NCBI GenBank assembly: GCA_037176885.1
Contig: JAWWNJ010000003.1
Span: forward strand, 2,728,001 to 2,792,000
Direction: 5' to 3'
DNA length: 64,000 nucleotides
Origin: Favolaschia claudopus
Taxonomy: Eukaryota > Basidiomycota > Agaricomycetes > Agaricales > Mycenaceae
The translations under genes and the position numbers were made by a program. This document shows, in pieces, positions 34,030 through 43,064 of this stretch; positions within the stretch are counted from its first letter, which is position 1, and each line of letters starts with the position of its first letter. A model generated the notes under the pieces. The model ran no database searches, was not told the DNA's origin, and was given only the letters and a program-made list of their open reading frames with translations.

Positions 34030-35045
34030 AGCTGCACATTCGGCTAACGACTTTGCGGCAGCACCCCGGCCCTCGATCTACCTCACCATTCAGCGTGGTT
34101 CGCGTTAGTGGTAGCAGCTTCAGTGCAGGCGGCATCGTGGGTCGGTCGGGCAGGGTTTGCGGACTTGTGGGCAGCGGGACGCGTGTGTGTCGAAGTTGTT
34201 GTAGTGAAGTATATAGAAAATACCTGTTTCAATACAAAATATAATGGAAATGCAGTATAATTACAAGGGACAGACGGAAGCAGACGGAAGCAGTCTGGAG
34301 CAGAAGTTGAGCAGAGCTGCGCAGATGGGAGCCGGAACCCCATCTGCTGAAGGTATCATTTCTACGCTCTCCTCTGCTCCCATATGCTGCTCGGGTGAAC
34401 AGCAGCTGAAAGCAGTTTGGAGCAGCCTGAAGCATACGGGATTCTCACTGGGGCTCAAGCCTCACCAATCCGACCATCCTCAGATTCTATGATCTCCTCA
34501 GAAACCAGGACCCAGGTGTCGAGCGCAGCTCATAACCAATCTGAGTCTATCTGAGCTCTACTCCGAGCCGCGTCGACATCGAGACTCGAATTCCGAAAGC
34601 AATTCTCTGCGATGACGTGTATCGCTTCCTCCTCAAAGATTCTTCAAATATCAGCATGCTACGCTCGATAGACTTCGCCTCAAGCCGGCCAATCAACAGA
34701 ACTCATGCTTCCACTTTGGTCATTCTTTGCCTTTTTTCTCCATCCTGAAATTGAATTCAAGGGATTTTCTGTCTTCATCGCCAACGCTTGTCGAGACAAT
34801 GTTTTGGGCAGCCCTGATCATGGACGACTAGGCGAGAGTTTTGTAAGAGTCGCAAAACCCGAGCGGTCACCAGTGGTGACCTTTCAAAACGTCAAAAAAT
34901 TGTCAAATGCCAGCGATTGCCCTCAAGTAGCAATTATTATAACCAAAGCGTTGCATTGACTTTCCGAATATTGGGGGGCATAGAAAGTGTGGTACACCGC
35001 AAACAAACAAACAACCCAGCTCTTCCTCTTCTACCACTCGAACTC
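34030..35045. other. Intergenic with GGAAGCAG/CAGCTGAAAGCAG repeats
   Basis: Between 34265 and 34440 short motifs recur (agacggaagcag twice, ctgaaagcagtttggagcag, gtctggagcag) and partly form inverted copies around gggagc...gctccc, as in a small decayed inverted-repeat element. No gene is supported in the rest. Confidence 0.35.
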
Positions 35046-35057
35046 TGACTGCAGTCG
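35046..35057 (+). promoter_or_regulatory. Palindrome TGACTGCAGTCG upstream of 35168 gene
   Basis: Identical to the 12-mer at 38039 and close to TGACTCTAGTCA at 41566. It sits 122 bases before the ATG. A GCAAACAAACAAACA run lies about 47 bases further upstream, where the other two promoters have GTAAACA. Confidence 0.45.
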
Positions 35058-35167
35058 AAACTAATTCCGTGCCACCTGTAACAACTGCCTCGTCCCACCA
35101 CCATCGGTAAACCTTCTGCACACTTCGATATCTCAGTACCACTCACCGTCGTGCATTCAAGACCACA

Positions 35168-35560
35168 ATGCCGATCTTCTCGCCCCCCGTACCGCGCTCT
35201 ATCCCAATCCCTGCGATGACACCTCCCCCACCGTCTCGCAATCGCAATCGACCGACGAGCGCTATGCCACCGCTCAAATATACGCCTCCATCGCAAGAGG
35301 CGCTCGGGGACACGCCGCTCAGCGAGTTTATTTTGGCTCAGGTGGAAGGGACGCTGAAGATGCCGACGAGCATAGACGAGAAAGCAGCGCTCAGAGAGTT
35401 CGTCACTGCCCAGCTGGGGGGTACATGGCCCTCTCGGAGCAGGAATGCGAACGTGAGCGCCGTCTCCGACTTGTCGTCTGGCTTGCCACTCGGTGGCTCC
35501 GCTCCCAGTGCAACCCTCTTCCCTGTGCACCTGCCTCCGGGACGAACGGCACGTCGTTGA
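35168..35560 (+). CDS. Short member of the MxIFS/KEN-motif protein family
   Basis: A 130-residue open frame starting MPIFSPPVPRSIPI. I link it to the genes at 38194 and 41710 by the shared start (MPIFS, MPVFS, MQIFS), Pro/Ser-rich N-terminus, the TGACTNNAGTC promoter palindrome at similar distance, and position next to an F-box gene. The middle (TPLSEFILAQVEGTLKMPTS, EKAALREFVTAQLGGTW) could form helices. It lacks the DSDKENQ motif and ends early, so it may be a truncated copy. No known domain. Confidence 0.5.
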   Translation: MPIFSPPVPRSIPIPAMTPPPPSRNRNRPTSAMPPLKYTPPSQEALGDTPLSEFILAQVEGTLKMPTSIDEKAALREFVTAQLGGTWPSRSRNANVSAVSDLSSGLPLGGSAPSATLFPVHLPPGRTARR

Positions 35561-35726
35561 ACGCGCCGACCTTGCATCCACCACTGAAGACCCGTGTAGT
35601 CCTTGTAAAATGTGTAACTTTCTTCGTCGATTTGTATAATTTTGGACACTCTTGCGTTTAGCCCACGATCCTGAGGTTATGCTTCCGCTCTGTGAAGGGC
35701 GGTCACCACGAAATCCTGGCCTTGCG

Positions 35727-37032
35727 TCAGTGGAAATCTGGGACGGTCGAAATGCCAGCGAACCAGTGGTCTTGTAGAAAATGCCCGATCTTCATCGCGC
35801 CGGTGGCGAACAAATCGGGGAAACGGTCGCCCAAAATGTCGAGCTTCCCGTCCTCCCATTGAATTCTGACCACTTCAGCGCGTGAAAGACAGAACTCATA
35901 CAATGTCGACACGGCGCTGCTGTCCACTGGCACCTCTTCAACGGCCGCAATAGTGACAATCAGCTCGTCAAGGCGTCGACTCGGAGGCAGCATGGCGTTC
36001 ATGAAGTCTTTGAGAGCATTGAGGTGGTGGCTTTCTAAGGGCTCTATATTTAGCGAAAGCTCCAGTACGCGTAGTGCGCGAAATTCTGGCAATTTGGCGG
36101 TGAATGTTGGTGAAAGCGGGCTCCATGGGATGGCTGGAAGGTGTGTATGAATTGCAAGGTGTCTACAGTACGGAATCTAGCTTACTTGGGTTCAAGATAG
36201 TCAGTTCGAGAGCAAAGTGAACCACAGTCGATGACCATGACAGGGGCAAAGCCTCCAGTATCGATACGTCGTTCGCTCCTCCGAGACGAAGATGCCTGAG
36301 ATTTGAGATACGGAGAGTGTTGACTAGGCGAGTAAGGAGGAGACCGTTTACAGGATCCAATTCAGCAGTGTGGAAATTTAGAGATAGCGTTTGAATGCTT
36401 CCAAAGGAAAGTGAATCGTCGGCTTGAAAGGGTACGAGGCCTGTTGATTCGTTTTCCGCGCATATGGCCTCTAATCCAAGATATTGGAGGCTGTCTAATC
36501 CCCGAAACATTCTGACGTGAGACACATCGAAAAAGAATCCATACATGAGGATATGCGTCAAGGACGACGAAAATTTATTGAAGACAGCTTCCAAGGAAGT
36601 CCTGAATTTGGCCGAGACATGCGGCCAGTACCGGTCACGGATGACGTCTCCGCACTTGGAGGAGACGGTAATTTTGCGTAGAGAGACCAGATGGTCGAAA
36701 ATGCTGCATAGCGCAAGCAATTCCGAGTCACCGAAAGCGGGTTTTGTGTGGGCTGGATGTTTACGAGTAAGGAAGATGGCGTCTGCTGAGTCTTGAATCT
36801 CTATCTCGCGTACATAGACCGCGAGGTAGAGAAAATGTTCCACGTAGGGCCTGCAGCGAGGAGTGCAGTCATTTGGGCTACGGTAGTGTGCTGAGAATTT
36901 GCGGAAAAGATATGATCTGGTGCGTGGAGTCCATGCTCTGCAGACGAAAGAACATTGCTTCAACGTGGTAGTATCGTCAAGTAAATGGTCGAGCACTTGT
37001 TCTTGGAGCTCCAACGGGATCGGGGCGGGCAT
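35727..37032 (-). CDS. F-box-like protein, copy A of divergent pair
   Basis: Two exons (37032-36186, 36133-35727) give 417 residues. The N-terminal F-box-like motif is MPAPIPLELQEQVLDHLLDD followed by TLKQCSFVCRAWTPRTRSYL. The rest has weak leucine-rich periodicity (LGLEAICAENES, LRISNLRHLRLGGANDVSIL, SWSSTVVHFALELTILNP, LRVLELSLNIEPL) and a C-terminal ISRAEVVRIQWEDGK-like block (LSRAEVVRIQWEDGKLDILG). Likely an SCF substrate receptor. It is transcribed away from the 38194 gene, sharing 1.16 kb of promoter space. Copy B at 39496-40775 has the same exon structure. Gene intact. Confidence 0.85.
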
Positions 37033-38193
37033 TGGTAGACGTTTACTGTCAAAGCGAGAGTGTGCGAATTTATTCGGGAAAAGCCGAAATGACTCACTCT
37101 CAGATACTTCCCGAGTCGGAATCCCGACGCCCGTTTCGTTTACCTTCTGTGCACTGCACCATGTCCGGCCTTACCCTCGCTGCGTATCGCTATGTCTCAC
37201 TGTAAGTATGTGTCAAGACTCGAGGCTCCTTGAATATGCGCCCATCTTTCAAAACCGTCCAGCACGATGTTGTGTCAAAAAAAAACAGCCCAATGTCTAC
37301 GGATACGCCAAATCCCCCAAGATCAACAGCCAGAGAAGGAGAAGAACCCGACTTTGGCCTATCTATCTCTGCGTTGCCGGGCTTTGTACTTGGAATCTCG
37401 GACAAAATCGATCTTGTACCACTTTTCTGACTGTGTATGGCCGTACGAAAAAAGGCTCTCAAAGCTTCAATCTATCCCTGTATCACAAACTTGGCTGCTC
37501 CCCGACAGACAATCTCTTTTTTTTGCTGGTGGCGCCTTGCGATGGCTTGAAGGAATGAATAATCTGCGATGACGTGTCACGGTCTTTCCTCGAAAGGACC
37601 CTAGGCTGAGCATAATGCACCTGCTCGACGCTACCAGCATGGCTGCTTCCAAGGTCTCAACCTCCCCCCCCCCCCCCCCCTGAAACTTTTCTTCAATAGT
37701 TTCGCAAATCGAAGCGCAGGACCAAATTCAAGCATTTTTTCTGCTTTTTTGCGTCAGTGCAGAGTGTCCCTTCCTTCTTTCTGCTCTGAATTATTTTGGC
37801 AGCTCTATCTGGCACCACTACCAAGAGATCGTTGAAGCTGCAGCGCAAAAAAAAATGGTCTACAATGAGCTTCAGAAGTCTCACGCTGCAAAGCAACTTC
37901 CCAATGTAGCAATGATTCCAAGCGTCGTCCGACGCATTGACCATCCGAATTTTTTGGAGGATAAAAGACCACTCACGTGTAAACAGTCGACAACTTGGTT
38001 CCTCTTCCACCACCACTTGCTCTTGCTCGCAAAAGCTTTGACTGCAGTCGAGTTTGCCAATATCCGTCTCCGAGACCTTTCAAGCATTCCCCTCGCATTC
38101 CCCTCGATCTAACATTACGATCATCTGGTAAGCCTTCGTCGCTTTGATACTTTAGCCAGTGGCATTGACAGTCATGCAGTTTCACGGCCACAG
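37033..38193. other. Shared promoter region of divergent pair A; C17 tract
   Basis: Divergent spacer between F-box copy A and the KEN-motif gene. It contains a run of 17 C at 37664-37680, the regulatory motifs listed at 37973-38050, and a probable 52-nt 5' UTR intron at 38128-38179 (GTAAGC to ATGCAG) before the ATG at 38194. No other gene seen. Confidence 0.4.
37973..38050 (+). promoter_or_regulatory. Conserved promoter module: TCACGTGTAAACA plus TGACT palindrome
   Basis: TCACGTGTAAACA at 37973-37985 combines an E-box (CACGTG) with a forkhead-type site (GTAAACA). TGACTGCAGTCG follows at 38039-38050, 155 bases before the ATG. The same arrangement, with 53 versus 52 bases start to start reading 66 versus 52 in the two copies, is found at 41514-41577. 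Conservation in an otherwise diverged spacer is the evidence; binding is inferred. Confidence 0.45.
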
Positions 38194-39297
38194 ATGCCAG
38201 TATTCTCCCGGTTTTCTGTTTCTCCCTCATCCACCATCGGTCCTGCGATGCGAGCTTCCGCCACCGCGCCGTACAACGCCTGGCATGTCCAGGCGCTTCC
38301 CATCTCCGACAAGGCCAAGACGATGGAATCCTCGCTCTCCAAGGCCAGGGCTGCGTCGACCATTGACTCTGACACGGACGGGGACGCGTCGGGTGGCTCG
38401 TCACTCGGTGGATCGCGTTCCACTGCCTCTGACGCGACCAACCCGAAGGAGCACGCGTCCTCACACCCCTCCTCCTCATCTACCGTTCCACGCGACGAAC
38501 GACGCGTCTCGGCACGCGCTTCCGAGATCGTCGACCATTCCTCTCACCCTGCCACCACTCTCACCGTGGCCACCGCCGCAGACACTACGGAGCCGTGGAC
38601 CTTCGAGCTCCTTGACGAGGACGCGCTCGACGCGGCTACTAATGAGATTGCGCCCATCGGTAAGGGCTGTGGCTCGGGTGACCTCGCCGAGCACAAAGCC
38701 AAGCACGCCGCGGAGCGGCGGTTCCCTCAACGCAGCCTCTGGACACCCCCTGCGCACTTCCTACCCCCACTAGACGAATTCTGGGTGCCACACAGCTCCT
38801 CGATGACGGAGTGGCCGACCGTCAATAACATCGCGCCCCCCAAGAAGGGCTGTGGCGCGGATGACCTCGCCACGCGCAAAGCCAAGCACGCCGCGGAGCG
38901 GCGGTTCCCTCAACGCAGCCTCTGGACACCCCCTGCGCACTTCCTACCCCCACTTGACGAATTCTGGGTGCCGTGGAGCTCATTGATGGCGGAGTGGTCG
39001 ATCCTTTCGTCTCCCTCTCACTCATGCGCACGCGAGGACGACGACAACGATTCCGACAAGGAAAACCAAGCCCCTGTGCGGGACCTTGGCCCCATCGTCC
39101 CTGCGCGAAGGCAGGCATCGCGCCACCTCACTCACAGGCGCGTCTTGTCTTCGCTCACTGCTACCTCAAACACCACTCGCAACACCTACCTCGATGCGAG
39201 CACGACTGTGGCGTCGCCGTCCGTGTTGCCGTTTGCGCTGCTCAAGGAGAAAGTCCTGGTGTCGGGGTTTGAGGGGAGTGCCGTGGACGGGTTTTGA
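38194..39297 (+). CDS. KEN-motif Ser/Asp-rich protein with 61-residue tandem repeat
   Basis: A 367-residue single-exon frame starting MPVFSRFSVSPSS. No known domain. The first 150 residues are Ser-, Asp- and Thr-rich. Two copies of a 61-residue unit follow, each holding KAKHAAERRFPQRSLWTPPA then HFLPPLDEFWVP; the DNA of the two units is nearly identical over about 95 bases, so the duplication is recent. Then comes DDDNDSDKENQAPV with a KEN box at Lys289, a motif by which the anaphase-promoting complex selects proteins for breakdown, and RRVLSSL, a possible D-box. It is divergent to F-box copy A and related to the 41710 gene through the MxIFS start, TxPW block and DSDKENQA. Function unknown. 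Confidence 0.75.
   Translation: MPVFSRFSVSPSSTIGPAMRASATAPYNAWHVQALPISDKAKTMESSLSKARAASTIDSDTDGDASGGSSLGGSRSTASDATNPKEHASSHPSSSSTVPRDERRVSARASEIVDHSSHPATTLTVATAADTTEPWTFELLDEDALDAATNEIAPIGKGCGSGDLAEHKAKHAAERRFPQRSLWTPPAHFLPPLDEFWVPHSSSMTEWPTVNNIAPPKKGCGADDLATRKAKHAAERRFPQRSLWTPPAHFLPPLDEFWVPWSSLMAEWSILSSPSHSCAREDDDNDSDKENQAPVRDLGPIVPARRQASRHLTHRRVLSSLTATSNTTRNTYLDASTTVASPSVLPFALLKEKVLVSGFEGSAVDGF
38649..39009 (+). repeat. Two 183-bp in-frame tandem repeats
   Basis: Unit starts are about 38649 and 38832; aagcacgccg occurs at 38701 and 38884. The central part of both units is identical except for single changes, and the length is a multiple of three. Confidence 0.8.
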
Positions 39298-39495
39298 TCG
39301 CGAAGACGTGCTGTAGAGAAGGACATTGGGGATAGCTCTATGGAGCTTTGAATGGAAGTTTTCGGAAGATGTGTAGATTGTCTGTATCTGTGACTGTATA
39401 CCCTCTCATCAAGTTCATCTAAATACTATACTGCTCCGTCTATCCCAATCACCAAGAAATCCTGTGCAGGTTTCATCACTTGAAGAAATCGAGGG

Positions 39496-40775
39496 TCAAA
39501 CGGACAGAACGCACCAGTGGTCTTGCCAGGGGTAGTGCCCAACTTCCATCGCTCCAGCGGCAAACAATTCCCCATAATACTCCTCTAACTCTTCGAGCTT
39601 CCCATCCTCCCACTGTATTCTGACCACTTCAGCCCGAGAAAGACTGGACTCGTACATCTGGCGTACAGTATCGATGGAGGTTGTGGGCCCTCGAGCTCCG
39701 ATGGTTATCAAGAGCTCGTCGAGGTGGCCAGGCAGCATGGCGTCTAAAAAATTCTCGAGGGCACTCAAGTCATTCAAGAGCCCACTGTTGAGCGAGAGCT
39801 CCAGCACTTTTAGTGCGTGCAGGGCTGGCAATTTCGCGATAAACGACGGGGAAAGCGGAGAATACGCCTCGTAGCCTCCTGCTGACGAAACAAACAAATG
39901 ATATGGGAGTGAGCGGAGCTGGTAATATAATCAGACTTACTGGTGTCGAAGTCGGTCAATTCAAGGGTAAAATGAGTGAGACTTGACGACCATGAGGGAG
40001 GAAAAGCCTCCATTATTGAGATTTGAGCATGACCTGCAAGGCGGAGGTGGCGTAGGTTTGAAGCCTGCAGAGTGGATATCAGGCGGTCGATCAGGTGGCC
40101 ATTGAATATCTCCGGGTAGATGAAATACAGAGACAGCGTTTGAAGGTTTCCAGACTGGGGTGAATCATTGGGTAGAGGAGGAAGATTGTCCGATCCGTCG
40201 TTTGTGGCACTTATAGCCTCAAGTCCTAGATATTCCAGGTGGGGTAGCCCAAGAAACACACTGGCGTCGAGGGCACTGAAGAAGAATCCGTACATAAAGA
40301 CGTGCGTCAGGGAAGACGACGATCTCTGCAAGGCAGCTATTAAGGAATCGCTGAAAGGGATGGAAAGTTGGTTCCAGGAGCGCATCCTCCTGTAGGATCC
40401 ACACTTCGTGGAGACGCTGACCCTCTGCAAAGACGGCAGAAGATCCAGGATGGCACACAGCGAACGCAACTCCGAGTCGGAGGAGTTAGTCGTGGCGTTT
40501 TCAGGTTTCAGGAGGATGCCTGCAGCGTCTTGGATATCTATCTCGCGTATGTAGCCGACGAGATGAATGAATTCTTGCTGGTATTGCCAACAACGAGGTT
40601 TGTAGGGGTCATTGCCATCATATTCATAATGTGCGGAAAATTTGCGAAAAATATGCGTCCTAGTCGTTGGGGTCCATGCCCTACAGACGAAAGAGCATTC
40701 CTTCAAAGTAGTGATATCGTTGAATAGAAAGTCAAGAAGGTGCTCCTGGAGTTCGATGGGAATCGAGGCGGGCAT
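39496..40775 (-). CDS. F-box-like protein, copy B of divergent pair
   Basis: Two exons (40775-39941, 39881-39496) give 406 residues. It starts MPASIPIELQEHLLDFLFND with TLKECSFVCRAWTPTTRTHI, closely matching copy A, and shares its later blocks (FMYGFFFSALDASVFLGL, LEYLGLEAISATND, LQASNLRHLRLAGHAQISIM, SLSRAEVVRIQWEDGKLEEL). Intron place and phase are the same as in copy A. It ends 198 bases after the 38194 gene and is divergent to the 41710 gene with 0.93 kb between starts. Likely an SCF substrate receptor; intact. Confidence 0.85.
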
Positions 40776-41709
40776 GGTAGTAATACGGTGCTGTGGGACT
40801 GAAGACCTGCTGAAGACTCGGCATCACTGCCATCAAATATTCGGCGAAAGCCGGATCGTCTCTTCCTTTCTTCCACTTCAACTGCCTCGAAATCATAACT
40901 TTCCAGCCGGTTTCTTGTCAGCTTTCTTCAAGTTTCTTGATTCTGATCGTCGAATATTGCCCATGCGTAAAGTAATGTCTTGCGTGCGCTTTTCGGTTCA
41001 CTTAGACTGCTGTCCGAATGTCGCAAGCCTGTATAGTCACCAGGCTCAAGTTGTCTGTTTGTCCTCCTTCTCCCCAAAAGCCATTATTTTTGACTACTTG
41101 CGAAGCTGTATAAAGTCGAGGCTTTCTGTACGTCGCATTTTGGCGCGTACAATAACCCCGAAGTCGCCTTACGGTCACCAAATGCAAGTCTGCCTTCTGA
41201 CAGCCAGATTCTCCTGTCGGCTCTTCATGCTTCTTCAGAGTTCCAGCCCAACGCCTTTATCAATGCTTAGTGGGAGCCGCCTTCCAAAGAGATGTTTGAT
41301 TGTTCGAAATTCGCTCTCTCGGTGAGTCGCCAGTTTCGCTCTCGATTCAGATGTACAGTGTCCCATCCAGCTTATCAGAAGTAGGTACTAATAGTTCACA
41401 GAGAGAAAAAAGCGTGCTTGGAGGAATCCTAGAGAGCCGCATAACACCGTAATATATCCCAAAGTATATTTCTTTCGAGGAGTTTTTTCAAGTGCACAAA
41501 GGAACAAAGCGTATCACGTGTAAACAACTCGATTTCTCTCTCTCCGCCACTGCTCTCCCCAGCTTTGACTCTAGTCAAGACCGATAGATATCCCCTTTCC
41601 CCCGAGTCTCTCCAAGAATATATCCGTATAGCATTTCCGACCTTATCGAGTCAGTTTTTTTTCGCCTTGGTTTTCCGGTGGCACTGACCATTCTGCCTTT
41701 CACGACTAG
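40776..41709. other. Shared promoter region of divergent pair B
   Basis: Spacer between F-box copy B and the 41710 gene. It contains the motif set at 41514-41577 and a probable 5' UTR intron ending CGACTAG at 41709, directly before the ATG. A GTGGCACTGACC branch-point segment near 41681 matches GTGGCATTGACA near 38159 in the other pair. Confidence 0.4.
41514..41577 (+). promoter_or_regulatory. Conserved promoter module, copy B
   Basis: TCACGTGTAAACA at 41514-41526 is identical to that at 37973. TGACTCTAGTCA at 41566-41577 is a perfect 5+5 palindrome around CT and lies 144 bases before the ATG. Confidence 0.45.
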
Positions 41710-42711
41710 ATGCAGATCTTCTCGCGTCGCAACCCGTCTGCCACTCAGAACGGGTCTCCTGATGTACACTCTGCATCCACCAACACTCATCTGGCGCCGA
41801 AGAGTTCCGGTACGACTTTCAATGTGTCCAGAAACGCAAACCCTGGGACCTTCGAAACGGATCCTTTTCCAAGGCAGCATGCCAAGTCGTCTAAGACCCG
41901 AGACTTTGTAACCTCCGTACTTGGGAGAAAGCGGTCTACTCGCCACGCGACCGCAGACAATCGCCCGACTAGCCCATCGTTCCCGTCAAACCACTTGCCA
42001 CCCGCCCCCGCGCGTTCCAATGCTCGTGCAGCAGCGAACTCCGCACCGGCATACCTCCCTCCTCAAACTCCTGTCACCGCAGAGACTGCTCCGTGGATTC
42101 GTGAGGTCCTCAGCGAGGAGGCGCGCGCGGGACTCGACGCCCTTGCCGCAGGCGGAATCGGACGTGACTTTGATTCCGACGATCTTCTGGACATTTTGAA
42201 TGCTGGAAGACCCAGTGCTGTATCCTCAACTCGGATCCCAGTGGGAGACGAGGATGATATGCCCGGATCACTCGAAACCCACAAGGCTTCCAGCCCCCGT
42301 TCATCCTTCGCGGGGCGTTCAACTGTGACGAAGAGCGCGAGGGACTGCGACTCCGATAAGGAAAACCAAGCTTCCGCAATCGTCGGTCGCGTCGTGCGCT
42401 CTCAAAAGCGATCATCCTGCACGCCCCCATCAGTTACAGATAAACATACGCCGCACGGCACTACCTCCGTTTCCCTCATTACCAACCACCGGTCCACCGT
42501 CGCCTCCCGTCCTGCCGAGTCGAATTTTCCGAAAATCTTCATGGAACCGAACTCAAACGACAGCGGCTCAGAGGAGACAAACACCGCTAGCGGTAGCGAC
42601 TGGGAAGATAGTGACGATGAAAGTGTCGTCTTTATCATGCCAAAAGCCCGGTTGGTCGATGATTTTGTATCAACTATCTTGAATTTTCGACGGAAATCTC
42701 AAAATTTGTAA
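41710..42711 (+). CDS. KEN-motif Ser/Asp-rich protein, copy B
   Basis: A 333-residue single-exon frame starting MQIFSRRNPSATQNG. No known domain. Related to the 38194 product by the start, by TAPWIREVLSEEARAGLDAL (compare TEPWTFELLDEDALDA) and by DCDSDKENQAS with the KEN box at Lys217; the codons for KENQA match in both genes. It lacks the 61-residue repeat. The C-terminus has an acidic Ser-rich block (SGSEETNTASGSDWEDSDDE) and a basic end (LNFRRKSQNL). Divergent to F-box copy B. The KEN box, acidic Ser patches and forkhead-type promoter site would fit a cell-cycle-regulated nuclear protein; this is inference. Confidence 0.75.
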   Translation: MQIFSRRNPSATQNGSPDVHSASTNTHLAPKSSGTTFNVSRNANPGTFETDPFPRQHAKSSKTRDFVTSVLGRKRSTRHATADNRPTSPSFPSNHLPPAPARSNARAAANSAPAYLPPQTPVTAETAPWIREVLSEEARAGLDALAAGGIGRDFDSDDLLDILNAGRPSAVSSTRIPVGDEDDMPGSLETHKASSPRSSFAGRSTVTKSARDCDSDKENQASAIVGRVVRSQKRSSCTPPSVTDKHTPHGTTSVSLITNHRSTVASRPAESNFPKIFMEPNSNDSGSEETNTASGSDWEDSDDESVVFIMPKARLVDDFVSTILNFRRKSQNL

Positions 42712-43064
42712 TCGGTATCTATTGCGATGTAAAGTATATTGAACGTGGACTGTTGTTCATCCGAACTTGAAGGGTGTTAACGTGTACATCTGCCATACTA
42801 TCTAGGCGACGATGGTCGGGATTGTATTTAGGAGCAACCGCAGCACATATGACTCTTTGAGGCTCATGAAGGGCGTGGCGACACGTATCCTCGATTCCTC
42901 TTGCGTTTATATATGATGCAGTGTTGATTTCACGTCGCTTAAAAGCAGTATCTTGGCCATAGAGTCCCGCGAAATCACTCTCCGGTCCTCATGACACGCG
43001 CAACTCGGGAAACGAAGGAAGGGAAGAGAGCCGAGTTCAACCACGTGACCGCGTTAAGCGCTGA
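42712..43064. other. Intergenic
   Basis: Short spacer between two plus-strand genes. It should carry the 3' end of the 41710 gene and the promoter of the F-box gene. Nothing else seen. Confidence 0.3.

Noticed and set aside
35168..42711. Secondary-metabolite or known killer-gene cluster
   Set aside because: No biosynthetic core enzyme is present, and the proteins match no killer family that I know. The pair idea is kept only as a hypothesis.
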